A stretch of 61,233 nt of DNA. It comes from Thermoleophilia bacterium. Lineage in GTDB: Bacteria > Actinomycetota > Thermoleophilia > BMS3ABIN01. Shown piece after piece: positions 1 to 7,681 of the stretch (positions are counted from its first letter, which is position 1; every line of letters starts with the position of its first letter). The translations under genes were made by a program, and so were the position numbers. The notes beneath the pieces are model-generated. The model was not told the DNA's origin. It was given only the letters and a program-made list of their open reading frames with translations, and did no database searches. The stretch covers positions 1-61,233 of the forward strand of contig JAGVMV010000045.1 of NCBI GenBank assembly GCA_020053595.1. Direction: 5' to 3'.

Positions 1-576
1 AGCGAAGTGCTGACCCCGGCGGACGAGGCCCATCACATCAACAAATGGAAATTCACCGTGCCGTTCGTCTGCGGCGCCGTCAACCTGGGCGAGGCGCTCC
101 GGCGCATCTCCGAGGGCGCGGCGATGATCCGCACCAAGGGCGAGGCCGGCACCGGCAACGTGGTCGAGGCGGTGCGGCACATGCGCACCATCACCGGCGA
201 GATCAAACAGCTTTCCAGCATGGACGCTGACGAGCTGTTCAAGGCTGCCAAGGAACTGCGCTCACCATATGAGCTGGTCAAGTGGGTGTCAGAGAACGGC
301 AAGCTGCCCGTGGTCAACTTCTCCGCCGGCGGTTTGGCGACTCCCGCCGACGCCGCCTTGATGATGCAGCTGGGAGCCGAGGGCGTCTTCGTCGGTTCGG
401 GCATCTTCAAGAGCGAGGATCCCGCCGGCCGCGGCAAGGCCATCGTCGAAGCAACCACACACTTTAACGACCCCGAAGTATTGGCCCGCGTCTCCACCGG
501 CCTGAAGAAAGCCATGATCGGCATGGAAATCAAGGAGATCGGCGAGGAGAACCTGCTGCAGAACCGCGGCTGGTAA
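1..576 (+). CDS. pdxS: PdxS, pyridoxal 5'-phosphate synthase lyase subunit (5' end outside window)
   Basis: This is the C-terminal 191 residues of PdxS (normally about 290 residues). With PdxT the enzyme makes pyridoxal 5'-phosphate from ribose 5-phosphate, glyceraldehyde 3-phosphate and ammonia in the cytoplasm. The open frame runs from base 1 without a start, so the gene is cut by the window edge. The [12 protein letters not shown] segment carries the second active-site lysine (AAG at 136-138, equivalent to Lys149 of characterised PdxS proteins). The phosphate-binding segments [14 protein letters not shown] and [14 protein letters not shown] follow. The usual partner pdxT is not adjacent but starts 2.85 kb downstream, beyond a toxin-antitoxin-like pair and a pirin. 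Identification is very secure. Confidence 0.97.
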   Translation, partial: SEVLTPADEAHHINKWKFTVPFVCGAVNLGEALRRISEGAAMIRTKGEAGTGNVVEAVRHMRTITGEIKQLSSMDADELFKAAKELRSPYELVKWVSENGKLPVVNFSAGGLATPADAALMMQLGAEGVFVGSGIFKSEDPAGRGKAIVEATTHFNDPEVLARVSTGLKKAMIGMEIKEIGEENLLQNRGW

Positions 577-591
577 ACGGCCGGTCTGGAA

Positions 592-765
592 TTACTTTTC
601 TCTTCTTACGCCTTTAAAAGGGTTGCCCGAAGAATTCACGTCAATGAACTGACCGGTATCCGTGTCCCTCTTTACCCAACGCTTGGCGATAGGGTTATAT
701 ACCTGTGTCCTCTTACGAACCGACCCATTACGATGACCGTCTCCAGACGGTTTGTTGGTTGCCAA
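592..765 (-). CDS. Small basic hypothetical protein (57 aa)
   Basis: A 57-residue, Arg/Lys-rich protein read from a TTG start at 765-763. I chose that start because a strong AAGGAGGTGAG ribosome-binding site lies just upstream of it. The frame stays open further upstream to 831, but no such site precedes those codons. It contains the segments NGSVRKRTQVYNPIAKRW, VKRDTDTGQFIDV and PFKGVRREK. I recall this as a recurring family of short uncharacterised bacterial proteins, but cannot assign a function. It has no membrane segment or cysteines. It lies convergent to pdxS and divergent from the XRE/ImmA gene, with AT-rich sequence (about 780-880) between the divergent starts. Confidence 0.65.
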   Translation of the reverse strand: MATNKPSGDGHRNGSVRKRTQVYNPIAKRWVKRDTDTGQFIDVNSSGNPFKGVRREK

Positions 766-912
766 ATTTCTCACCTCCTTCGAACCATGTTTCAAATACT
801 TCAATAACGGTATAATGTATAATAGATACATAAAGTTATCATCTTTACAAAACTTTATTATTAGGATACAGTAACCATCACAGGAAATCCAATACCGAGG
901 GAGGTGGCGGTT

Positions 913-2058
913 ATGGATTCAATGGTCATTTCAATCAATCTTCGCAGGCTAAGGGGTGCTAGCAGTCTTTCCCAGGCTGAACTTGCGAAAAGGGCGGGTA
1001 TTTCTCGACCCGCATACAGAAAAATTGAAACCGGTGATTCAATGCCAAGGGTTTCGACTCTGCAACAAATAGCGGCTGCCATGGATGTAAAAATCCAGGA
1101 CTTAATGACCCCAATTAAGCCTCTGGAAGCGATCCGCTTTCGCTCCAAGAAAAAAATGAAAAGCCGCGAGCAACTTATAGCGGATATTTCGCGTTGGCTG
1201 GAAGATTTCAATTTCCTTGAGGAAGCATTGGGGGAAAAGAGCATCTACCGGTTTGAAGAACTTGCAGATACCTTTATAAACAAAAGCATTAATCCCGAGA
1301 ATGTGGCCATGAAAGCAAGGGCGGTCCTGAAGCTTGAGGGGGATGAAACCGTCCGTGATGTCTGCGGTCTCCTAGAATCCAGTGGTATCAAGATCTATCC
1401 GTACAAGCTTGCAACTGATGATTTTTTTGGTCTATCCGTGGCACCCATGGAAGGTGGGCCTGCAATCATCGTAAATACCTGGGAGCGGATTACTGTGGAG
1501 CGCTGGATTTTCAGCACTATCCATGAACTAGGACACCTGCTGATGCATTTAAATGCCTACGATGTGAAAAAGAGCGACGAAAGTAAAAATGAAGAAAAGG
1601 AGGCCGACCTTTTCGCCAGCTATTTTCTGATGCCGCGCAAGGTCTTTGAGAGTGAATGGTCCGATACTTATGGTCTGCCGTTTATGGATAGGGTCTTGAA
1701 GGTCAAACGGATATTCAAGGTCAGTTACAAAACCGTGCTATACAGACTGGGTTCTGATCTTGGGTACAAACAGGTTTGGAAACACTTTCAGTTTGATCAC
1801 AAGAAAAGAACCGGCACCACTCTGAAAAAAGGCGACGAGCCAGTCGCTTTGAGTGCTGAAAACTTTCGCACTCCCTCTCCGGAAAGCCAATCATCACGCG
1901 AGCCAGAACGCTTATCAAAATCTGATTTCATTGAAGATCGTTTGTCTAGGCTGGTCAGGGATGCTGTTGAGAAAGACGAAATAACCATGAGCCGCGCCGC
2001 CGAGATTTTAAGGTTTGATCTCGAGGGAATGCGTACTTTGGCAGCAGCCTGGGCGTAG
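913..2058 (+). CDS. XRE-family regulator fused to ImmA/IrrE-type zinc metallopeptidase
   Basis: A 381-residue two-domain protein. Residues about 7-64 are an XRE helix-turn-helix (LSQAELAKRAGISRPAYRKI). Residues about 160-260 are an ImmA/IrrE (COG2856) peptidase with the zinc motif HELGH at 204-208 and a downstream glutamate in KEADLFA (about 230). Such proteins act as repressors or antitoxins and may cleave partner regulators. The ATG at 913 is preceded by GAGGGAGGTGG at good spacing, so I prefer it to the GTG at 904. The stop is only 3 nt before a PIN-domain gene, so the two form an operon; an XRE-COG2856/PIN pairing is a predicted type II toxin-antitoxin class. It interrupts the pdxS-pdxT pair and its base composition is more AT-rich than pdxS. 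Confidence 0.85.
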   Translation: MDSMVISINLRRLRGASSLSQAELAKRAGISRPAYRKIETGDSMPRVSTLQQIAAAMDVKIQDLMTPIKPLEAIRFRSKKKMKSREQLIADISRWLEDFNFLEEALGEKSIYRFEELADTFINKSINPENVAMKARAVLKLEGDETVRDVCGLLESSGIKIYPYKLATDDFFGLSVAPMEGGPAIIVNTWERITVERWIFSTIHELGHLLMHLNAYDVKKSDESKNEEKEADLFASYFLMPRKVFESEWSDTYGLPFMDRVLKVKRIFKVSYKTVLYRLGSDLGYKQVWKHFQFDHKKRTGTTLKKGDEPVALSAENFRTPSPESQSSREPERLSKSDFIEDRLSRLVRDAVEKDEITMSRAAEILRFDLEGMRTLAAAWA

Positions 2059-2061
2059 GCG

Positions 2062-2565
2062 ATGACCAAGGGGGCAAGTCGCAAAGCATTCATTTTCGAT
2101 GCGAATGTGCTCATTGACTTCTGCCACAGCGACCCTGCAATTCTGAAGATAATTTCAGAGTGTGTTGCGCAAGTTGGAATCGCCTTACCAGTTTTGGACG
2201 AAGTGAAAGCTTTGGACGAAGCTAAGTGTGTATCGCTGAGCATCAAACTGATTGAACCTGAACTCGATATCGCTCTGGCCGCTGCTGAAAAGCGTGGAAG
2301 CTTATCCTTTCAAGATCATCTTTGCCTACTTTTGGCAAAGAGCGAACATCTTATCTGCGTCACGAATGACAAACGTCTGCGGCAGGAATGCGAAAAAGAG
2401 GAAGCAGAATGCATTTGGGGCTTGGAACCGTTGTTACTTCTAGTCGAAAACAAAGGTATTACCGCGCGTGGGGCCGCCGAAATCGCACAGGCAATTCACA
2501 ATGTGAATCCAAGGTACATAACAAGGTCTGTTATCCATCGCTTTATTCAGAGACTACCTGGGTAA
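2062..2565 (+). CDS. PIN-domain protein, probable toxin partner of the XRE/ImmA gene
   Basis: A 167-residue protein with a PIN nuclease fold. The first conserved acid is in FIFDANVLIDFC (Asp13). A second acidic region is VLDEVKALDE, a third is SFQDHLCLLLAK, and CVTNDKRLRQEC gives the fourth position. PIN toxins are Mg-dependent RNases that cleave tRNA, rRNA or mRNA. The C-terminal 40 residues (ARGAAEIAQAIHNVNPRYI and beyond) are an extension not seen in short VapC proteins. The ATG lies 3 nt after the stop of the XRE-ImmA gene, so translation is probably coupled. The function as a toxin is inferred from fold and context; the exact RNA target cannot be read from the sequence. Confidence 0.75.
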   Translation: MTKGASRKAFIFDANVLIDFCHSDPAILKIISECVAQVGIALPVLDEVKALDEAKCVSLSIKLIEPELDIALAAAEKRGSLSFQDHLCLLLAKSEHLICVTNDKRLRQECEKEEAECIWGLEPLLLLVENKGITARGAAEIAQAIHNVNPRYITRSVIHRFIQRLPG

Positions 2566-2600
2566 CTGCAGGGGGACGCTCTTTTCCTAACGGTTCTAAC

Positions 2601-3302
2601 CTAAGCGGCCGCCCTGTGCTTGATAAAGGTGCCTTCGTCGTATTCCTTAAAAGCGACCCGAAGTTCCTCCTGGGTGTTCATGACGATCGGCCCGTACCAC
2701 GCAACCGGTTCGCCGATCGGCTGACCCGACAGTAGCAGGAACCTGACCGGCTCGTCAGTGATGTCGAGATATTCAGGATCGGTGACGATATCCCGCACCG
2801 GGCCTTCGCTATTGCCGGCGCTGCCGCAAATAACCCTGACCACGGCGCCTCCTTCCAGCTCGACCACCGGGATCTGCTCCGCCTTAATATCCCGGTAACG
2901 CGGATCCATCATCTTCCGGGAAGCGGGCAGGTTGGCCCAGAGCTGGAACCCCTGCATCGAGCCGCCGGCGTCGCCTTTCGGCATCTCCTGATGGATGATG
3001 CCACTGCCCGCGGTCATCCATTGAACATCTCCGGATGAGATCGTGCCCTGGTTGCCCATGCTGTCGCCGTGCTCGACATTGCCACTGAGAACATAGGTGA
3101 TCGTTTCGATTCCCCGGTGCGGATGCCAGGGAAAGCCCTTAATAAAGTGCTCCGGGTTGACCGAGCGGAAATCATCCAGCATCAGGAACGGATCGAATAG
3201 GGGCGCCTCGTTATTGCCGAAGGCGCGCTTAAGATGCACCCCGGCCCCCTCGAGCGTCGGTCTGCTGGTAAAGACTTTCTGAATATTCCTGGCCGTTTTC
3301 AT
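2601..3302 (-). CDS. Pirin-family bicupin protein
   Basis: A pirin-family protein of 233 residues from the ATG at 3302 (GGAG six bases upstream); an in-frame ATG four codons earlier is the alternative. The N-terminal cupin carries the metal-site segment WHPHRGIETITYVL, followed by EHGDSMGN and IIHQEMP, which supply the His/Glu ligands of pirins. The C-terminal cupin (FLLLSGQPIGEPVAWYGPIVMNT) is the usual second domain. Some bacterial pirins are quercetin 2,3-dioxygenases and others bind metabolic enzymes; the sequence does not decide between these. It lies convergent to the PIN gene and divergent from pdxT. It is an independent gene with no obvious link to vitamin B6 synthesis. Confidence 0.93.
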   Translation of the reverse strand: MKTARNIQKVFTSRPTLEGAGVHLKRAFGNNEAPLFDPFLMLDDFRSVNPEHFIKGFPWHPHRGIETITYVLSGNVEHGDSMGNQGTISSGDVQWMTAGSGIIHQEMPKGDAGGSMQGFQLWANLPASRKMMDPRYRDIKAEQIPVVELEGGAVVRVICGSAGNSEGPVRDIVTDPEYLDITDEPVRFLLLSGQPIGEPVAWYGPIVMNTQEELRVAFKEYDEGTFIKHRAAA

Positions 3303-3423
3303 GGCGGACTCCATTCGATTGTTATGCCTCTTTTTATTGTTCCCCCTGATCTGGAAACAAACCGGGCAGCCGGTGAGGCAGTCATAAACCCACCGGGCCT
3401 TTTGTTATTTTGTGGGATAATAA

Positions 3424-4035
3424 ATGCCAGCGATGAGCGACTCCCGTTTTGAAAATCTGACCACAGGCATTCTGGCCCTGCAGGGCGCTTTCCACGAACA
3501 CGCGGTGGCGCTGGAAAAATGCGGCGCCACGGCGCGCAAGGTGCGCCGCCGCCGCGATCTCGCCGGACTCGATGCCCTGGTCATCCCCGGCGGCGAGAGC
3601 ACCACCATCGGCAAGCTGATGGTCAGCTATCACCTGCTGGACGAGATCAAGGGGCTGGGCGCCGAGGGCCTGCCGATGCTGGGCACCTGCGCCGGCCTGG
3701 TGATGCTGGCGCGCGAGGTCGTCGACGGCGACCAGCCGCTCCTGGGGCTGATGGACATCAAAGTGCGCCGCAACGCCTTCGGGCGGCAGGTGAAGAGCTT
3801 CGAGGCGGCGCTGGATGTCCAAGCGTTGGGTGAGGACCCCTTCCCCGGCATCTTCATCCGCGCTCCCTGGATCGAGTCGGCCGGTCCCGGCGTCGATATC
3901 CTCGCCGAATACGACGGCCACGGAATCGCCGCGCGGCAGGACAAGATGCTCGTCACCGCTTTCCACCCTGAACTCACGGATGACCTCAGGCTGCACGAAT
4001 TATTCCTGCGGATGGTTTATGAAGACCGCCGGTAG
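3424..4035 (+). CDS. pdxT: PdxT, glutaminase subunit of pyridoxal 5'-phosphate synthase
   Basis: A class I glutamine amidotransferase of 203 residues that hydrolyses glutamine and passes ammonia to PdxS. The family signature GILALQGAFHEHA is at the N-terminus and PGGESTTI follows. The nucleophile is Cys89 in GTCAGLVML, and the catalytic His181 and Glu183 lie in FHPELTDD near the C-terminus. A second ATG at 3433 could be the true start, since the conserved region begins a few codons later. A GATAAT-like element lies directly before the start, so a short-leader or leaderless transcript is possible. The gene is separated from pdxS by three genes, an unusual arrangement for this pair. Confidence 0.97.
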   Translation: MPAMSDSRFENLTTGILALQGAFHEHAVALEKCGATARKVRRRRDLAGLDALVIPGGESTTIGKLMVSYHLLDEIKGLGAEGLPMLGTCAGLVMLAREVVDGDQPLLGLMDIKVRRNAFGRQVKSFEAALDVQALGEDPFPGIFIRAPWIESAGPGVDILAEYDGHGIAARQDKMLVTAFHPELTDDLRLHELFLRMVYEDRR

Positions 4036-4077
4036 TTTGCGGACAACAATCAAGGGATACGTTCCCATGGTTCAAAG

Positions 4078-4638
4078 ATGAACGGCGAAGCCCAGCATTA
4101 CATCGATCTGCTGGCGCCCTACGTTGATTCCTACGGCTACGCCATCGGCCGCTTCGGCGGCCGGCCGCTGGTCGACCGCTACGGCAAGTACATCCGCCTC
4201 GACGCCGGGAAGCTTGACCGCATGGAAGAGGTCTTCCGGGAGAAAGGAGGGCGTACGGTCTACTTCGCCCACTTCCTCTCATCCACGCGTATCACGGCGG
4301 CCCTGATCGCCGGCGTCTCGCACATGCGCTATCGGCGCTTTCTCGCCGTCAACGTGGTCGCGGCGGCGACCTTCGTCAGCCTCATCGCCGGCATCACCTA
4401 CGCCTTCGGCAGCAACCTCGACGCCGCCCTGCGGTTCTTTCAAATCTACCGCTGGGTAGCGCTGGTGGTGTTGTGCGCCGTCGGGGCGGTCTTTCTTTAC
4501 CGTTACCACGAGCGGAAGAAAGACATCCACAACCACTTGGCGCTGAAACTGATCATCGGCGCGGCCATCGCCGTGACCGCCGCCGCCATGCTTGTGCACT
4601 ACGCCGGGCGCCTGATCAGCGCGATCACCGGCGCCTAG
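4078..4638 (+). CDS. DedA/VTT-family membrane protein, apparently missing its N-terminal part
   Basis: A 186-residue membrane protein matching the middle and C-terminal part of DedA (SNARE-associated, VTT) proteins. SYGYAIGRFGGRPLVDRYGK corresponds to the conserved glycine-rich Y-x-IGR-x-GG motif, and RITAALIAGVSHMRYRRFL to the conserved Arg/Gly motif. The first membrane pair with the E-x-x-x-P-x-P region of full DedA proteins is absent. Residues 1-14 look like a DedA N-terminus joined directly to the GR motif, suggesting an internal deletion of about 40-60 residues. There are extra hydrophobic segments near residues 94-112, 122-141 and 155-178. DedA proteins are lipid scramblase-like transporters; this copy may not function. 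No good ribosome-binding site precedes the ATG. Confidence 0.65.
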   Translation: MNGEAQHYIDLLAPYVDSYGYAIGRFGGRPLVDRYGKYIRLDAGKLDRMEEVFREKGGRTVYFAHFLSSTRITAALIAGVSHMRYRRFLAVNVVAAATFVSLIAGITYAFGSNLDAALRFFQIYRWVALVVLCAVGAVFLYRYHERKKDIHNHLALKLIIGAAIAVTAAAMLVHYAGRLISAITGA

Positions 4639-4795
4639 CGCTACCAGGCTCTTCCTTACTCAAATCAGCATTAAATTAGTGGATATGAATCGTGGTTGTC
4701 GCCCTGTCGCCGAAACAGACAACTTCCGTCCGGTGCCTTTGTTATGATTCATTCAGCAAGTCGCAGAATCGGGGCGGAATTTGTAATCAACTCGT

Positions 4796-4985
4796 TTGAG
4801 GTCGCAAATTGCGACCTCAAGAATGGCTATATAGCAGGCACTTTAGGTTTTGAGATCACAAATTGTGATCTCAAAGAAATTCCGGTTTGCAGGGCATGTA
4901 AGTTTCAAGGTCACAATTTGTGACCTTAAAGAAGCATTAAATAGCAGGTGTTTAACAACTTGAAATCACAATTTGTGATTTCAAG
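4796..4985. repeat. Array of four 25-27 bp palindromes with 54-55 bp period
   Basis: Four near-perfect palindromes lie at 4796-4820, 4849-4875, 4907-4927 (extendable to 4904-4930 with one mismatch) and 4959-4985, with centres at 4808, 4862, 4917 and 4972. All share the core TCRCAA-N-TTGYGA. The outer arms differ between copies, but both arms change together so symmetry is kept. The three spacers are each 28 nt, start with GAA, and carry GCAGG at the same offset. The array lies 57 bp upstream of the ORF6N gene. The regular geometry recalls CRISPR, but the spacers share a motif and the repeats are dyads. An operator array or mobile palindromic element is more likely. Confidence 0.9.
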
Positions 4986-5041
4986 ATTGCAATGGCGGAG
5001 AATCATCGGCCCATGATGTTGAGAGCGAAAAAGGAGCAGGA

Positions 5042-5650
5042 ATGATTGATAAGAAAATAGTCCCTTTTGAACAGATTGGATACTCAATTATCGTTCTTAG
5101 GGGCCGCCGCGTGATGATCCATACCGACTTGGCCAAGCTTTACGGTGTTACGACTCGCAGACTGAATGAACAGGTAAGAAGGAATCCGGAGCGCTTTCCA
5201 GAGGATTTCATGTTTCAGTTGACAAAAAAGGAGAGGGATGAGGTGGTCGCAAATTGCGACCACCTCACAAACCTAAGATTTACTCAAAAACTTTCCTATG
5301 CGTTTACGGAGCACGGCGCAGTAATGTTGGTAAATGTTTTGAATAGCCCATAGGCGGTGAAGGCCAGCATTCAGGTAGTCAGGGCGTTCATCAAACTTGG
5401 AGGGATGCTTGCCTCTCATGAAGATCTGGTCAGTAAGGTCGACGCTCTCGAAAAGAAATACGACATGCAGTTCAGCGCTGTATTCAATGCTATCCGCCAG
5501 CTGATGGCACCACCTGATCCCAAGAAGAAGCAGATCGGGTTTCACTGGGATGAAAAACCGGCCCCTGCAAGAAAAAAGTCGCATACGAAGAAGAAAGCTA
5601 CGGCGCAGAAGAAAATGCCTGAAATGCCTGCAAAGAAAGTCAAAGTCTGA
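5042..5650 (+). pseudogene. ORF6N-domain (phage-type DNA-binding) protein gene interrupted by an in-frame amber codon
   Basis: Residues 1-103 form an ORF6N domain (RRVMIHTDLAKLYGVTTRRL, NPERFPEDFMFQLTKKE, FTEHGAVMLVNVLNSP), found in phage-derived antirepressor-like and DNA-binding proteins. The frame then meets TAG at 5351-5353 and continues in the same frame with AVKASIQVVRAFIKLG. This matches the usual continuation of intact ORF6N proteins, whose next residues encode a helix, a coiled coil (about 5400-5500) and a Lys-rich tail. A single base change from a sense codon (CAG or AGG) would explain the break. Read through, the protein would be about 202 residues. A palindrome of the upstream array type lies inside the coding sequence at 5239-5267. 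Confidence 0.8.
5239..5267. repeat. Palindrome of the 4.8-kb array type inside the ORF6N coding region
   Basis: A perfect 29-bp dyad with 14-bp arms and one central base. Its core TCGCAA-A-TTGCGA is the same as in the first upstream array copy. In the ORF6N frame it encodes the segment EVVANCDHLT. Its centre (5253) is 281 bp from the last array palindrome. Confidence 0.85.
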
Positions 5651-5682
5651 TTTTCACTCAGTAGTCCATCCGCCCCCGGTGA

Positions 5683-5688
5683 TATAAT
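5683..5688 (+). promoter_or_regulatory. Possible -10 element (TATAAT) before the restriction-enzyme remnant
   Basis: A perfect TATAAT lies 6 bp upstream of the ATG at 5695. That spacing would give a leaderless or very short-leader transcript. A similar GATATAATCGC sequence recurs at about 10395. No convincing -35 element was seen, so this is a weak call. Confidence 0.35.
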
Positions 5689-5694
5689 CGCCGC

Positions 5695-6027
5695 ATGTCA
5701 ACCGCTGACGCCAAACTCGACCTCGCCCGCGCCAAGATAGCCGACCTCGTCGAGCTCTTCCGCACCAACGAGGCCGCCTACAAAAACCCCGCCTACAACG
5801 AGACCCAGACCCGCCGCGAGTTCATCGACCCCTTCTTCAAGGCACTGGGCTGGGACATCGACAACGAGCGCGGCTACGCGCTGGCCTACAAGGACGTAAT
5901 CCACGAGGATGCCATCAAGGTCGGTGGCATGACCAAGGCGCCCGACTATTGTTTCCGCATCGGCGGGCAGCGCAAGTTCTTCGTCGAGGCCAAGAAGCCG
6001 TCGGTGACGAGAAAGGAATGCACATAA
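5695..6027 (+). pseudogene. N-terminal remnant of a large restriction-modification enzyme (type IIG/Eco57I-like)
   Basis: The 110-residue reading frame resembles the first part of large single-chain restriction-modification proteins. It has a helical start (ARAKIADLVELFRTNEAAYK), NETQTRREFIDPFFKALGWD, and a PD-(D/E)xK-like nuclease core in which APDYCFRIGG is followed by KFFVEAKKPSV. Family members normally run to around 1000 residues with a DNA methylase domain and a specificity domain. Here the frame stops right after the nuclease strand (VTRKECT), and the next gene starts 42 nt later with unrelated sequence. The rest of the gene has been lost, so this is a decayed copy. Alone it might encode a nuclease fragment, but function is unlikely. 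Confidence 0.65.
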
Positions 6028-6069
6028 TTTGAAACGTAAAATGAATAAAGAAAGCCAGGCATCGACAGG

Positions 6070-7575
6070 GTGAGCGAGCGCATCTTCATCAGCAGCGTGC
6101 AGAAAGAGCTCGCCGCAGAACGGCGCGCCGTGGCCGACTACATTCGCGACGATCCACTCCTCCGCCGGTTCTTCGATGTCTTCCTGTTTGAGGAATTGCC
6201 CGCCTCGGATCGCCGCGCGGACGAAATATACCTTGATGAGGTTGATCGCAGCGCAATCTACCTCGGCCTTTTTGGAGATGAATACGGGGTTGCAAATAAC
6301 ACCGGCAGGTCGCCCACTGAACAGGAGTTCGATCTGGCCACCATGAAGGGCATTACACGCCTGGTTTTCATCAAGGACGGTGATGACGCGAGCCGCAACC
6401 CCAGGACGGCGGCATTAATCAGAAGCGTGACCGGACAGCTGATACGTCGCCGCTTCGGGTCGACAGGTGAGCTTCTACGGCTCCTGCAGGGCAGTCTCGT
6501 GGACTACCTCGAGAAACGGGGCGACGTACAGGTCGGGTCTTTCGAGGAAAAGCCATGCCCCGGCGCGACCATGGAAGATATAGATGCGGACACAGTCGCC
6601 CGCTTTGTGCGCCGCGCCCGGAGTGAACGTCAGTTCCCGCTTTCCGAACAAGCGCCAGTGGCCGACGTGCTGACCCATCTGAACCTGCTGTGTAAGGACC
6701 AGCCATCGATGGCGGCACTTCTGCTCTTTGGCCGCGACCCCCAGCGGTTCATTCCTGCTGCTGAATTGCGCTGTATGCATTTCCATGGAACTGAGGTCCA
6801 GCGGCCAGCCCCGTCCTATCAGGTCTTCAAAGGGAATCTCTTCGATCAGGTGGACCGTGGCGCGGACTTTGCACTTTCGGTTCTCAGCCGTCGTGTCGGT
6901 ACGCGGGAACTCGGCGCGCAGGCGCCGGTATCGTATGAAATCCCGCCGGATGCCGTGCGCGAGGCGATCGTCAACGCCGTGGCTCATCGGGATTACACCT
7001 CGGCGGCGGCGGTGCAGGTCTCCGTCTTCATTGACCGCGTGGAAGTATGGAATCCGGGTGCGCTACCGCCTGAACTTACACCGGCCCGGTTGCGAGAGCC
7101 CCACGGTTCCGTGGCTCGCAATCCCCGGATCTGCGAGGCGCTCTTTCTGACCGGATACATCGAGAAATATGGTACCGGGACCCTGATGATGATCCGCGAG
7201 AGCATCGAAAACGGGCTGCCTGAACCGGACTTTGAACAGCGCGGCGGAGAGTTCGTCGTTACCGCCTGGCGCGACTGGCTGACGGACAGGGTGCTGGCTG
7301 AGTTACAGATCAATGAGCGTCAAAAATCGGCGATTGCTTACTTAAAAATGAGTGGGCACGTGTCAAACCAGGAGTATCAAAGCCTCGTTGGCGTGGCAAA
7401 ACGCACTGCCCATCGCGATCTGGCCGGCCTTCTTGGTAAGGGTGTCATCGAGCGGATTGGCACAACCGGAAAGGGAACCTATTACGTCCTCGGCAAAGGG
7501 GCCACAAAGGGGCCAAAGGGGTCACAGGAAGCTAACGGCCCCGAAGGGGCCACAAAGGGGCCAAACGTGACGTGA
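6070..7575 (+). CDS. DUF4062 domain fused to a RecG-like/HATPase_c_4 ATP-binding regulator
   Basis: A 501-residue multidomain protein with a GTG start. Residues 1-100 match DUF4062 (RIFISSVQKELAAERRAVAD, YLGLFGDEYG, SPTEQEFDLA), a TIR-like fold found in conflict and signalling proteins. Residues about 190-395 match the C-terminal part of AlbA_2/Schlafen-type regulators. These include the GHKL-like ATP-binding segment AVREAIVNAVAHRDYTSAA, WNPGALPPELTPARL, and EKYGTGTLMMI. Residues about 415-475 form a winged helix (VSNQEYQSLVGVAKRTAHRDL). The tail is a Gly/Lys/Pro repeat (GATKGPKGS, then GATKGP again). DUF4062 occupies the place of the usual AlbA_2 domain. It sits in an island of toxin and restriction genes, so a role in defence or stress regulation is plausible but unproven. 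Confidence 0.8.
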   Translation: MSERIFISSVQKELAAERRAVADYIRDDPLLRRFFDVFLFEELPASDRRADEIYLDEVDRSAIYLGLFGDEYGVANNTGRSPTEQEFDLATMKGITRLVFIKDGDDASRNPRTAALIRSVTGQLIRRRFGSTGELLRLLQGSLVDYLEKRGDVQVGSFEEKPCPGATMEDIDADTVARFVRRARSERQFPLSEQAPVADVLTHLNLLCKDQPSMAALLLFGRDPQRFIPAAELRCMHFHGTEVQRPAPSYQVFKGNLFDQVDRGADFALSVLSRRVGTRELGAQAPVSYEIPPDAVREAIVNAVAHRDYTSAAAVQVSVFIDRVEVWNPGALPPELTPARLREPHGSVARNPRICEALFLTGYIEKYGTGTLMMIRESIENGLPEPDFEQRGGEFVVTAWRDWLTDRVLAELQINERQKSAIAYLKMSGHVSNQEYQSLVGVAKRTAHRDLAGLLGKGVIERIGTTGKGTYYVLGKGATKGPKGSQEANGPEGATKGPNVT

Positions 7576-7681
7576 AACGAAGGACGCCTCCTCTTGGAGG
7601 TGAAAGTCCTCTAGGGGCCGTGGGAGCGATCATCCTGTTCGTGGCTACCAGCTATATCGTGTAGTTCTTCTAAGCGGAGGT

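Noticed and set aside
4696-4923. Small ORF reading through the palindrome array, with repeated EVANCDLK and EITNCDLK
   Set aside because: The repeated peptide simply reflects the palindromes; there is no ribosome-binding site, and the frame has no support outside the array.
4796-4985. CRISPR array
   Set aside because: Repeat-spacer geometry is regular, but the repeats are dyads that vary between copies and the spacers share a GCAGG motif; no cas genes are present.
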